DNA of 64,000 nt from Nautilus pompilius (lineage: Eukaryota > Mollusca > Cephalopoda > Nautilida > Nautilidae). The DNA lies in the NCBI GenBank assembly GCA_018389105.1, contig JACATO010000334.1:124001-188000 (forward strand), read 5' to 3'. Shown here in pieces: positions 1-11,400 of this stretch (position 1 is its first letter; every line of letters starts with the position of its first letter). The notes under the pieces were generated by a model that saw only the letters and a program-made list of their open reading frames with translations, made no database searches and was not told where the DNA came from. The position numbers and the translations under genes are program-made.

Positions 1-65
1 TGCTTAGACCCTCAGAACATCATCACAAAGATCACTTAAATATCCAAGAAAATATTCCATTAGAC

Positions 66-2218
66 CAGGGGTGGGCAAACTTTTCTCCCCGAGGGCCACA
101 TGGAACATCCGTAAGGTCTCTAGCAGGCCGCATTCGACAAAAAAATTAATTTACTAAATAATAAATTTAATAAAAGTTATTTTCACACAAAAATACAATT
201 ATTATTCATACAACTATTATTTGGTACACAAATAAAGTAACAGATAAAACTGAATTTAATGTTATGTTGCTTCATAAATGTTACTGAACAGTTAAACTCT
301 TAATGAGATTTATGCAATTGCACACAATCCTGCACAAGTTTGTTGTAGTCAGGATTCAGCATGCTTGTAGTTATACGCAAGACAATGTGCAAAATTGAGT
401 CTGTTAGAAGAGACCTGTTCTTTGATTTGTTAAAGTTCATACATGAGAAAGTCTGTTCACAAATATAGGTTGACACAAAGAATACATATTTTTCTGGCAA
501 ACTTTTTCAAATTACCAAACTTCTCTGTACTGAGTAATGCATAGAATTCAGTCAGTTTCATATTCTTAAAACTCTCCTTCAGAGTATTATCTGCTTGGAG
601 ATTAATTAATTCCAACTGGAGATCATTTGACGCTGCTTCAATATTAAATGAAAAGGGTACCTCAACAAATTGAACTGATCTTCCATAGATTTAAAATCAG
701 CAAACTGCCTTGAAAACTCATCTTTTAAAGCAGATACCTGCAAACTGTATTTCTTTGAACAGACTTGTGGAACAGCCTGTGTCTGTAACAAGGGAAAATG
801 CACAAAGTTGTGCTCACTCAGTTGTTTGGAAAAGAGTGCTGGTTTCACTTGAAAAGATATAATTTCCACAAACAATTCATGTGCAAAAACATCCTTCCTT
901 GTATCTTAATGTTCAGTTCATTCAGTTTGTCGAAAATGTCAACTGTGAATGCTAAATTGCACACCCATTGTCTTTTTCATGTTACTGAAAAATTCACAAC
1001 TAATGTTCTTCATTTCGAGAAAGAGCAAAATTTCTTCTCTCAGATCCCACTCTTCTCAAAACATTTCCCAGGCTTAACCAACATACATTGCTATGATACA
1101 GTACATCTGAATATTCACACTCCATATCATCCAGCAGATTTCTGAACTGTATGTGAGTTAGCCCCCTGGCTCGTAGTAAGTTAATGACAAGTATCCAGAT
1201 CAATCACACGTTTGAAATCCAGGACAGATTTACACAGACTTTCCTGGTGAATAATGCAATGGAATGATAACACAGTCAAGTGGATGCTCACCTTTCATTT
1301 TGTCATTAAACAGCTTTATGAGGCCAACATGTTTTTCTGTTACTGCAGGTGCACCACCATCTGTTGTAATGCTTGCCAACTTGTTCCAAGGTAAACCAAA
1401 TCCTGGCCAGTTGTGGTGTCCTTCAATGGTTCAACTGACAGCAACTCTTCAGTAATTGCAAAATTATCATCAATTCCTCTAATAAACACAAGCAGTTGTG
1501 TTGTCTTGTATGTCAGTGCTCTCATCTAGTGCCAGTGAGTACCACTCGAATGACTTGCAGTAGCTGTTCTGACAGATTCTGCGAAATGGCATCAATACAA
1601 CGAACTACAGTTCTCCTTGACAAAGATATTGCTTCAATTTTTGTTCTGACTTCTGGCCATGCAATATCAACAGCATCAAGCATACTCCTTTAAAAGTTCT
1701 GCTTCAGAAAATGCTTTCTTATGTTTGGAAATTTTATAAGCACAAAATTGTCCTTTGTGGCAGCCTCTTGTACGGTTATTTGTTTTTACAAAAAATTTTG
1801 TTGTTGTTTTAAACTTCTTAACATGTCATTGGCTTTTCACTGTAGTTCACTTCGATAAATTACTTCCAAAGTTTCTGTGCTTAGTCTGAAAATGTTTCTT
1901 CAAATTATACCCTTAAAAACATCAACACTGTTATGGCATATTAGGCACACTGCTTCACTTTTAATATTTGTACATCCATTCCTTGATAAATGTATGGCAT
2001 TCATCTTCAATTTTCCATTTTTTTTTTGTAGTTTTTGTAGCACTCATTGTTAGGATAATATATATATATATAAGACTTAAATAATACTATGTCCATTTCT
2101 GTTTAAATATGGCCGCGAAATCTCATTGTAGTCTCCTTAAAAATGTTATTCTGTGTGAGAATATCCAGGACTGCACAAATAGATCTCCTGGCTGTAGGCT
2201 GTAGTTTGCCTACCCCTG
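66..2218 (-). mobile_element. hAT DNA transposon with decayed transposase (GTF2IRD2/ZBED-like type)
   Basis: The ends are inverted repeats: CAGGGGTGGGCAAAC at 66-80 and its near complement ending in CCTACCCCTG at 2218. They are flanked by an 8-bp target duplication with one mismatch (cattagac at 58-65, cattatac at 2219-2226), which is typical of hAT insertion. The minus strand carries a decayed transposase running from an ATG near 2046 (MSATKTTKKKWKIEDE) through a BED-finger-like N-terminus (NLKKHFQTKH) to a C-terminal part at 300-500 (CEQTFSCMNFNKSKNRS, PDYNKLVQDCVQLHKSH). The C-terminal part resembles the dimerisation region of GTF2IRD2/FAM200/ZBED5-like hAT proteins. Several stops and frame changes split the reading frame, so the copy is dead, but its ends are intact. 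Family similarity is from memory. Confidence 0.85.
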
Positions 2219-3094
2219 CATTATACTGTTAAATAAAAAATCCCCTGGGAGTGATAGCCTTAATACTAGAGCTTTAGAAAAGATCTGATTACCAATTAGC
2301 TAGTCATCCGATATAGTCAACTGAAAGACACTCACTCACCTACTGCAGTGCAACATCACACTGCTTCTCATGGCAGAAGATTATGAATGCCTGGGTAGCT
2401 GGAAGGCAGGCCCATTTGCTTACTAAATCATAACTACAGCATTTGCAAATAGGCTAGCCATAGTTACAAATGAATAAACAAATTCAGGTCAAACCTGCTT
2501 AGTTTGAAGGCAATCCATTCAATTGATCAGAGAAACTTCATGCAGAGTAGCTACAAATAACTCTGCTGCAGCAATCAGACCAATCTAGAGCTTCTGACAA
2601 GGTAGAATAGTTATCTGTATAGGACACAAAGCTTTTAATTTTGGAGATTTCCTTACATAAAGATGGTGTGCTATTCAGACAAAGACAAATGTTATCCAGA
2701 ATGGGTTTGCATCCAGGTACTTTATATTCTCATGAGGAATACAATAGGACGTACCAAATAACTGATAAAATCAAATCATATAGTATGCTGATCACATTGT
2801 GATTACACTTTGGGACTGTCAGCAATGACGTGTTTTTTCTGTGCAAAGATTACTTCAAGGCTATGTCTGGTATCCAAATAAATGCATCGAAGACTAAAGG
2901 AGCAGGACTGGAGTCCCTCAGGACCAAAATGAAGATAACACATAGAAATTCTGGATATTTATTTTCCCAAAGTTAAACATGTAAATGTAGATATAGCTTA
3001 TTATACAAAACCTTCAATTTAAAACTGCAAACTTCTTTCCCTAGTGATAACCAAAATTCTAAGACTAACATCAAACATAAGGCAGTTTGAAAAT
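2219..3094. other. AT-rich stretch without recognisable gene
   Basis: I see no convincing exon here. A minus-strand stretch near 2338-2420 has an acceptor-like and a donor-like site with a short open frame (FCHEKQCDVALQ), but it reads into a stop before the donor and has no partner exon. The rest looks like decayed repeat or intergenic sequence. Confidence 0.4.
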
Positions 3095-4310
3095 CAGGTG
3101 TTATTTGCAACAATAAAGAAATTGCATCAGCTAGAATATTCAAGATTCATTTGTAAATTTTCTGTGTATTGAAATAGCCCATTCATGTATCAGCATCTTC
3201 AGTCAATGTTGAAGTAATTTTTCAGCAAAAACATCAATCCTGTATTGTGAAAATATGCATGGAGAGTTGTAAGTGATTGAGGTAGACAGCAGATGGTCGA
3301 AATGGGCCTTATACATTAAAAAATTGTTGAAAAACTGTCTTCCGGTAACAACTCTTCACATGTTTATTGGAATGATTAAGAAAACTGGTGGATCAATTTA
3401 AAATATCTATCATCACAAAAAGAATAGGTTTTGGCAAGGCTTCAAGGAGGAGGTCAGGGGTGCCTCAAGTGGCACATTAACTAGAGAATTGGAAAAAAGT
3501 ATCGCAAAAAGGATATCTTCTCTTAGAAGATATTTAGTAACAATTAAGTTCAACAATTAAGTTCAAATCATAGGTCCCAGCTAAAAAAAGCCAGAACTTT
3601 ATGTCATACAAAGTTAAGACTAACTTCAACTTTTTAAGAAATGCCAAACAATGGCAAATATAAGATTGGAACAAGATGATATCTCAGAAAGTGAAAAAAA
3701 AAAAAAATCAGGTGAAAGATTTAAATCAAACTATTTTTACCAACCAAAAGCAATTTGTTAATCCTACCACAAAAAAAAAAACAATTAATACAAACTGATT
3801 TTGTAGAATCTAAGAAGCTACATTCTTATGGTAATTTCTGGTTTATCCCCGAGACAAGACAATCACATAGCAGAAGTAAAAAAGAAAAAAATTCTCTTGG
3901 TTCAATGGCCTAGAAATTCTCCAAATTAAAATCAAATTGAGAACATATGGGCAATGACAGAAATATATTAAAAATGTTATCTAAGAAGTAGAGAAAAAAT
4001 GGCGAAAGCCATTAAGGAGGCTTTGAAAAATATTTCAACACACGAGGCATTAGTTAAAACAATGCCAGTCAGGTAGAATAAAAGCAATCATTAGAAAAAA
4101 GCTACTGGTCAAAAGATGCTGTAGTTTTAACTCATTCTTATTGTTACAATTTTAGATTTTTAAAATAATTTTCCTTTATTCATGATTGTTAATAAATACT
4201 TGATAAACCAGAACTCTTACCTGGCTTTAAACCTTTGTGTAAAAAAAACAACAACGAAACAGCGAAAATCATTGAATGGGCCAACCCGACTGGCCTAAGC
4301 TATAAGGATA
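3095..4310 (+). mobile_element. Decayed Tc1-like transposon, copy 1
   Basis: The plus strand around 3854-3960 reads as a decayed Tc1 catalytic region: QDNHIAEVKKKK followed by QWPRNSPN and IENIW, matching the DN...H and WPxxSPDLNPIENLW landmarks of Tc1/mariner transposases. The whole block is similar to 55984-56950 elsewhere in the window. Shared words include catgtatcagcatcttcag and ggagagttgtaagtgattg, which shows one dispersed family. Many stops are present. The end points come from where the two copies cease to align by eye, so they are approximate. Confidence 0.7.
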
Positions 4311-5295
4311 GCTGACAAGCACCACATGACAATAACAGACAAAAATTAGAGGGTTAGTGACTCAGTTTTGCAGGTAAGGAAACAGTATTCAATAATTTAG
4401 TTGTTATAGAAATGCCAGATTGCCACAAACCCAATGTGAAAACCAAACTGATCAACTTCATATAACAGGAGCAGAAACACATGGTGAATAAAAATAGTTA
4501 ACTTTCCCAAGGACATCTAAAGATTAAATATTGTAAACAGCTCAGTTAATAAAAATGGTAAAAGATACTATTGACTAATGTAAGACACCAAAGATGTATA
4601 CCAATTTTAAATATTCAAATTAAAAGGTAACTGAGTTATCAATCCACATGGCAAAAAATACTTAAACTCAAGCTTCTTCTGCTGGCATAAGTTATGTAAT
4701 TACACCAAAAAGCTATAAAACTAAGTGCATCAATACTCCTGAGATATAATCTGGAAGATAATTCACAAGGTTGTGCCAACTACAAAAACAAGTTTAAATG
4801 AAAAATGATAGCCTTTCCAAAATTCCCACATTGCAGAACATTAGACAGCAGAGTCACCTGTGCCGACTTCCTTTTCCCACAGAGCCAGAAAGTATGGGAC
4901 CTAGTCCAACATAACTCTGTATATAATAAGCCACCCTGGAAAACTTAATCTGTATAGGCACATCTTTGGCTTCTTGACAAGTAATCAATCAAGAAGACCA
5001 CTGCCTAAATTTTAAAAAAATCTTTTCAGAAGTCTGTAGTCACAATAGACAAAAATAACAGATTAATTCTGCACGCTTAGAGTGCACACACTTCTATACC
5101 TGGCTGATGCATCTGTTAGGTTGCACCATGTACTAATAATTCATTCCTTTTCAAGTACATATGAGAAAGAAGAAAGTACACAAAGTAATTACAGAGGCAG
5201 AAAATAAATCGATAATGAACCGTGTTAATGTTTTCAGAAAACCTTAAAAAAATTTTTTAGTCCAATATAAAATAATAGTGCATACAAAAAAAAAT
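4311..5295. other. AT-rich sequence, possible 3' UTR of a minus-strand gene
   Basis: No gene is recognised. If the minus-strand terminal exon at 5296-5408 is real, this stretch would hold its 3' untranslated region. A 78-bp segment at 4858-4935 has a fair acceptor and donor on the minus strand, but no frame that joins it to a neighbour. Confidence 0.3.
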
Positions 5296-7383
5296 TCATT
5301 CTCTATTTAGTGGAGAAAATTCAATGGCAAGCAACAGGTATTCAATATTTCCTCGTTGAACAAATGACATACCATTAAAGGCTGTAATGTCCAGAATAGT
5401 TCTGACATCTTTATATTTGTTATAAAAAAAAAAAAAAGATTTAAAATAGAAAATAATTTATGTATAGACGATAGTCAAGAGAGATAGACAGAAGAGAATG
5501 AAAGTAAACAAGAGATAGTGGAGAGATTGAAAGGAGGGGAGAGAAGAGAACGAAAGGAAAAAGACACCTATCAAAGGGGGAAAAAAGGGGAGGATGGGTG
5601 GGAGAACGAAAGGAAAAAGGCGCCTATCAAAGGGGGAAAAAAAGGGGAGGATGGGTGGGAGAACGAAAGGAAAAAGACACCTATCAAAGGGGGAAAAAGG
5701 GGAGGATGGGTGGGAGAACGAAAGGAAAAAGACACCTATCAAAGGGGAAAAAAGGGGAGGATGGGTGGGAGAACGAAAGGAAAAAGACACCTATCAAAGG
5801 GGGAAAAAAAGGGAGGATGGGTGGGAGAACGAAAGGAAAAAGACACCTATCAAAGGGAAAAAAAGGGGGAAGGATGGGTGGGAGAACGAAAGGAAAAAGA
5901 CACCTATCAAAGGGAAAAAAAGGGGGAAGGATGGGTGGGAGAACGAAAGGAAAAGGCGCCTATCAAAGGGAAAAAAGGGGGAGGATGGGTGGGAGAACGA
6001 AAGGAAAAAGACACCTATCAAAGGGAAAAAAGGGAGGATGGGTGGGAGAACGAAAGGAAAAAGACACCTATCAAAGGGATAAAAAGGGGAGGATGGGTGG
6101 GAGAACGAAAGGAAAAAGGCGCCTATCAAAGGGGGAAAAAGGGGAGGATGGGTGGGAGAACGAAAGGAAAAAGACACCTATCAAAGGGATAAAAAGGGGA
6201 GGATGGGTGGGAGAACGAAAGGAAAAAGACGCCTATCAAAGGGGGAAAAAGGGGAGGATGGTGGGGAAGAACGAAGGAAAAAGACGCCTATCAAAGGGGA
6301 AAAAAGGGGAGGATGGTGGGAGAACGAAAGGAAAAAGACGCCTATCAAAGGGGGAAAAAGGGAGGATGGGTGGGAGAACGAAAGGAAAAAGACGCCTATC
6401 AAAGGGGGAAAAAAGGGGAGGATGGGTGGGAGAACGAAAGGAAAAAGACGCCTATCAAAGGGGGAAAAAAGGGGAGGATGGGTGGGAGAACGAAAGAAAA
6501 AGACGCCCTATCAAAGGGGGAAAAAAGGGAGGATGGGTGGGAGAACGAAAGGAAAAAGACGCCTATCAAAGGGGGAAAAAAGGGGGGAATGGTGGGAGAA
6601 CGAAAGGAAAAAGACGCCTATCAAAGGGGGAAAAAAGGGGAGGATGGGTGGGAGAACGAAAGGAAAAAGACGCCTATCAAAGGGGGAAAAAAGGGGAGGA
6701 TGGGTGGGAGAACGAAAGGAAAAAGACGCCTATCAAAGGGGAAAAAGGGGAGGATGGGTGGGAGAACGAAAGGAAAAAGACGCCTATCAAAGGGAAAAAA
6801 AAGGGGGAGGATGGGTGGGAGAACGAAAGGAAAAAGACACCTATCAAAGGGGAAAAAAGGGGAGGATGGATGGGAGAACGAAAGGAAAAAGACGCCTCTA
6901 TTTCTTTTCCACAGTTTAAATGAAAACTGTAAACATTTTCCATCGCTAAATGCTACCGAGTCGCCTTTCTACAAGGACATTTCACGGGAACACAGCCAAG
7001 GAAATAGGTGACGAGCTATAAAACGATAATCATGATCTTCTCGGAAGGAGAACATTTTAAGAACCCCCCCCCCCCCCCCCCCAGGAAGGCGGCGGCCGAC
7101 GGACGGGCGGAGGAGCTCCCTCTCGAGTCCGGCGGGCCGTCTTGGACAGTAGTAATCTCCACCATGATGGTGGTTGGTAACGAGCAAGAAGCCACCCCCG
7201 GGCCCTGCCGAGGGGAGGGGGGTAAATCACCGGGTGAACGGCGTTCATTCGTCAGCACCACCACGGGAACAGACAGACAGACACAGGCCTACAATGAAGC
7301 CGGGCAGACGAAAGATTAACACTCACCAATGGCAGGAACAACCAGACGCAGGCAATTTTCAGTCTCTTGAGCGGCGCTGCCAT
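5296..7383 (-). CDS. Tentative minus-strand gene: signal-peptide first exon and terminal exon
   Basis: Two separated exon-like segments. The first (7383 down to 7327) starts with ATG, encodes MAAPLKRLKIACVWLFLPL, which looks like a signal peptide or anchor, and ends at a perfect donor GTGAGT in phase 0. It lies in the CpG block, 609 bp from the divergent start of the VOPP1-like gene. The second (5408 down to 5296) follows a long T-run and an AG, encodes VRTILDITAFNGMSFVQRG then NIEYLLLAIEFSPLNRE, and ends at TGA. The two do not join directly: the first ends in phase 0 and the second needs one preceding base. At least one more exon would have to be present, and the interval is largely filled by a minisatellite. 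I do not recognise the protein. They may be unrelated or chance open frames. Confidence 0.3.
5515..6896 (+). repeat. G-rich minisatellite, about 25 units of 52-57 bp
   Basis: About 25 tandem units begin with gaacgaaaggaaaaagac and continue through cctatcaaag, a G-run, an A-run, a second G-run and aggatgggtgggag. Successive starts include 5548, 5604, 5661, 5716, 5771 and 5827. Units differ mainly in A/G homopolymer length and by a cacc/cgcc variant: cacc dominates the left half and cgcc the right half. Unit length is not a multiple of three and the plus strand has no stops, so all three plus frames stay open for hundreds of codons. This is a repeat artefact, not protein. Most units fit a G-quadruplex pattern of four G-runs. 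Confidence 0.95.
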
Positions 7384-8460
7384 TTATTCTGTCGGAAAAC
7401 CCGAATTAAAAAAAAGGAAAACAAACGGATCGTTTTTTTTTTTGTTTTCTCCCCCCCCGGCACAAACTCAACAAAAAATAAAGCGTTTACGGGGAGTTTC
7501 TTTTACGCGCGGGCGAACGGCGATTCCTCCCTTCACCATGCTACCAGAAACTCCGCAGCCAGGCACGCAGCTCGTCCTCGCCATATGATTACGGACCGGC
7601 GAGCGGGAAAGGCCGACAACAGCAGAACGAACCCGAACGTTGGTTGGCGAAACCATAACGACGACAAAAAAAAAATGGTTATTGTTTATGCAGTCGACGA
7701 CCACCCCACACCTCCCCGGGAGGGGGAGAGGTTCCTGACTGCAGCAGTTTACCGGAGGAAGAAAAAAAAAAAAAAAAATAATAATAATAATAATAATAAT
7801 ATGGCGTCCCGTTCGACCGTGGGCCGCCCACTTTCATTATTAAAAAAAAGTTCTTTTTTTTTTTAAAACTCCTTCCCATCCGGACGAGAATTTTCCGAAG
7901 CAGACGAAAATGTAAACGCGCGCAAAAAAAGAAAAAGAAAACAAAAAAGAACAACAACAATAACAAGTTCAAAGGTCAATATCGGAACAGTAATGGCGGT
8001 TCGCGTCGTCTTGTTGACGTTGACACTGCTATGGAGCCTGCAGGCAGGAAAGGTAAGGTTTCTCGATGAGAAAGCTTTGAAAGGTCCGTCCTGCGACGTT
8101 TCCTACTCCTTCCTGGGTGCCGACTTGGTTATTTGAAAGAGGATGAATATCTCTTTTTTTTAAAAAATCCCCCCCCCTCCTCCCTCCCTCATATATGTAT
8201 ATAGGGGGATGGGGAGATCTCCCTAATGGCCTTCCAGTTATCTTTACCCCGTCGTCTGCGGTAGTTCTCCTGCCTCCCTTCGTCCCCACCCCGTCCGAGA
8301 GCGTTCTCCTCGTTTGCTTTTGTCTTATTTTCTTCCGTTCGCCCGACGAGCGAAGCCAAACCGGCAGCTTTCTCCATAACTGCTGGATGCTGCTATCGTT
8401 AGATCGCGGCAGGGGCTCGGTTCGTCGTGACCCCCCTCCCCTCCCTCGAAACAAAACTGG
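7060..8460. promoter_or_regulatory. CpG-rich promoter block of the VOPP1-like gene
   Basis: GC and CpG content rise sharply against the AT-rich surroundings (for example ggcggcggccgacggacgggcgg near 7088, and repeated CG through 7490-7640 and 8250-8430). The block has a poly-C run at 7065-7081 and an A-run followed by (ATA)n at 7761-7800. It contains the start codon of the VOPP1-like gene (7993) on the plus strand and a signal-peptide-like minus-strand exon (7327-7383), so it may work in both directions. No clear TATA box is placed. Confidence 0.65.
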
Positions 8461-11400
8461 AGGGGAACGCTTCAGCAAAGTTCCAGCTTTACTTGAAACT
8501 AAAGTTACTGGATCAATAAATCACAAAAAAAAAAATTAAAGAAAGAAGGTGTCCCAGTGTGGGAGTTAATAAACCCAACCGTAGCCAATACGAGTAATCG
8601 GTTTGTGGAGTTTATCCATAATAGTTTACCATAACAGAATATGTGGAATGAGCGCTATCTTTTAATCCAAACGGAAACTTCAAAGATAAAGATCATGTGG
8701 TAATATTTATTGCCTGTCAGTCTGTTAAGGAATGTGTACCTCACCAGCTGTTACCAGAATCATTTTTTTTTTTTTTTTTTTTTACAGTGGGCTTCCTTAA
8801 TGAGTTAGAAATCTGTCGTCTTTGCAATATGTTAGTTTGTTGCAGAATATACAGCAAGCATTTGAGAGAGATTCCTTTGTTGGTACTTGGCTAAGCTGCC
8901 TTTTGCTGCAGCACAAAGAGCCCCTCTACTGTTTGGCAAGAAACCAAGCAAGTATTGTTATCACAGTGTGGTCCAGGTTCCCTATATCCTTTCGTGAGAG
9001 AGAGCTTTAATTTCATCATATTGATGAGATGTGGGCAGGTTTTTCAGTAGAAGATCCAGCTGTTCCCATACATGATTGGCTCGGTGTTGGGACTTTAAAT
9101 GCCTTGATTCCTCTTCCACCTGAATATGTGGGGGGGCATTGAATATCAGCATGCTTTGCCAATGAAATAATTGGAAATGTCTTTAAAATGGTAGTGTACC
9201 TAGCAGAATTGAGGTGTCCTTTGATAAATAGCAGTTTTGTCTTTCTACCAGACTAGATTATAGCCCTTACCTTATACTCCGATCTCCATGCTTGACTTTG
9301 AGCTGGAGATATTGGGTTTTAAGGCCTTTTTAAGCTTTTTCTTCATATCCATGTGCAGTCTCCAGACATGAATTGCTAAAACCTGAACTCATTGGAGAAG
9401 AGTAGATGTCACAGTACATGAGAGATTCACCAGAGAGAAACCTGAAACATTTTATTTCTATTGTACAGAAGTGGGGTTCTTGTGTGTTACACATTCGGTA
9501 GTATCATCAATGGTGATGGCATTAAACCATTCTTAGGCTTATTTCTTTTTTATGTGTGATTCCAGCAAGTTAATTTTGATGGTGTGCAGACATGGTGAGT
9601 AATAATAGGCTGCTTTGCCATGCCATTAACGTTTTACTCAGAACTTCATGATAATATTCACCATAAATCCATGAGAAATGTCAAGAGCTTTGGCAGTCTG
9701 TCATTGGCTCTGACCACACTGAACAGTCCATAGCATCACCTCAGAGAAATATGGCAGAATTCACTTAGACATTCAGGCATAATTACCTGAAATATGTAAA
9801 TTTTAAATAGAAACTCATTTATAGGAATGTTCAAATTAATATGTCAGGGCACTGAATATCTTTATACAATAGCCATTGTAAATATACAGGGTGTTTCAAA
9901 AAATTTGATATCATTTGAGATGTAAATATCTGAATAACTACATAGTCTAGGCAGATGAAACTAAACAGGCTTAATGTTGAGCAAAATAAGATTTATTCAT
10001 CAAAATTTGAATGAGAAATTCAAAGGTATGTGGATTTCATGAACGATTTCACAAGTTTTCAATATGCGCACCGCCTGTGACACGGCACATGTCAAGTCGG
10101 TAGTCCAGCTCCTGCCAAACACGCTGCAGCCTGTCTTGGATAACAGTCTCCAGTGCGGCAGTGATTCTCTGCTTGAGTTCCTCTAGCTTGTAGAAAGAGG
10201 GGGGGCATAGACCAGTCCCTTCAAATAGCTCCAGAGAAAAAAATCGCAAGGTGTCAGGTCAGGTGAACGTGGTGGCCATTTAAACAGCACATTGTCTTCA
10301 TCACCAGCACGCCCGATCCATCTCCCTGGCAGATTCTCATTGAGATAAGCCTGCACAGTGAGGTGGAGCCCCGTCCTGTTGAAAAATGAAGTGTCCATTC
10401 TTTCGATACTGATGGTCCTCCAGATCCTTTTGCCCTGCACAGACAGCCTTCCTCTTTGAACTTTTTGTACCATGTCCAAATCTGCATTGCAGTTGGTGCA
10501 TTTTTAGTGAATTCTCTCACAAATGCCCGCTCGAGCATACTCTAACACACAAAACGCCTTTTCTTTTCCAGTGAATGGCATTTCTATACCTGAAAAGAAA
10601 AAAACAAAAACATTAAACATAGAATTTTGAATTGTTTCTACACATGCTGTTAAAATTTGAGATCATTTGAACAAGAATTGGTCAAGTTATTAGATTACGA
10701 AATGATATCAATTTTTCTGAAACACCCTGTATATATATATATATATAAAATTAGGTTTTCATATGTAAAATAACAAAAAAATTTAAAAGGATTTTGCTTG
10801 GTTATTTCAAATGGGAATAAGTTTAAGCTAATATTTTATAATTTTCATAATGACACTGAAATGTACATATCTGAACAAATAAATGTTCTCAAGGACTGGT
10901 TAATATTGTAGTCAATAATATATTTTAATGTTTAGTGGACGGATAGTTCTTCGTAACCTTTTCAATCATAAACATTGCTTTGCTAAAGTTCACTTAATCC
11001 ATAAATGGTAATATTCATTGTTTTGGGTATGGTTTATTTAGTGTGGAAATCTGATGATACATTTTCTCCAATAGCTAACAAATCTAATCATGGTTGCCAA
11101 GGAATTCTGTATCCTGGGGGAAAGTAATGACATTTGTTTAAAAAAAATTCTAGGAAATAGCATTTAATCTGTTTGGTGCTGTGTGTGTGTGACATTAATA
11201 TTATTTTAATAATTTATCAGTGATATACTTTATTTTACTCTTGTTCCATTTAATACTATTTTCTTGTCTAACTTGTTTTCACGGTTAAAGAAGTTTGTAG
11301 ACAAAACAGTGGTTCATCTTATACTGGAGATTACATCCATTACTAGTGCACATGATGATATTTGTAGTTGGGAAGTGGAACATGGACACATGCTAAAAAA

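Noticed and set aside
4858-4935. 78-bp minus-strand exon-like segment with acceptor and donor
   Set aside because: It lies after the stop of the tentative terminal exon and no neighbour fits its most protein-like frame.
5518-6923. Long Lys/Arg/Gly-rich open frames of 160-440 codons in all three plus frames
   Set aside because: They are produced by a stop-free minisatellite with a unit length not divisible by three. Nothing marks one frame as coding.
7748-7866. Poly-A, (ATA)n and T-rich runs read as an Asn/Lys-rich protein
   Set aside because: Simple repeat in the promoter block; there is no coding evidence.
8029-8478. 149-codon minus-strand open frame in the promoter block
   Set aside because: It overlaps exon 1 of the VOPP1-like gene on the other strand, is rich in Arg/Gly from GC bias, and shows no domain.
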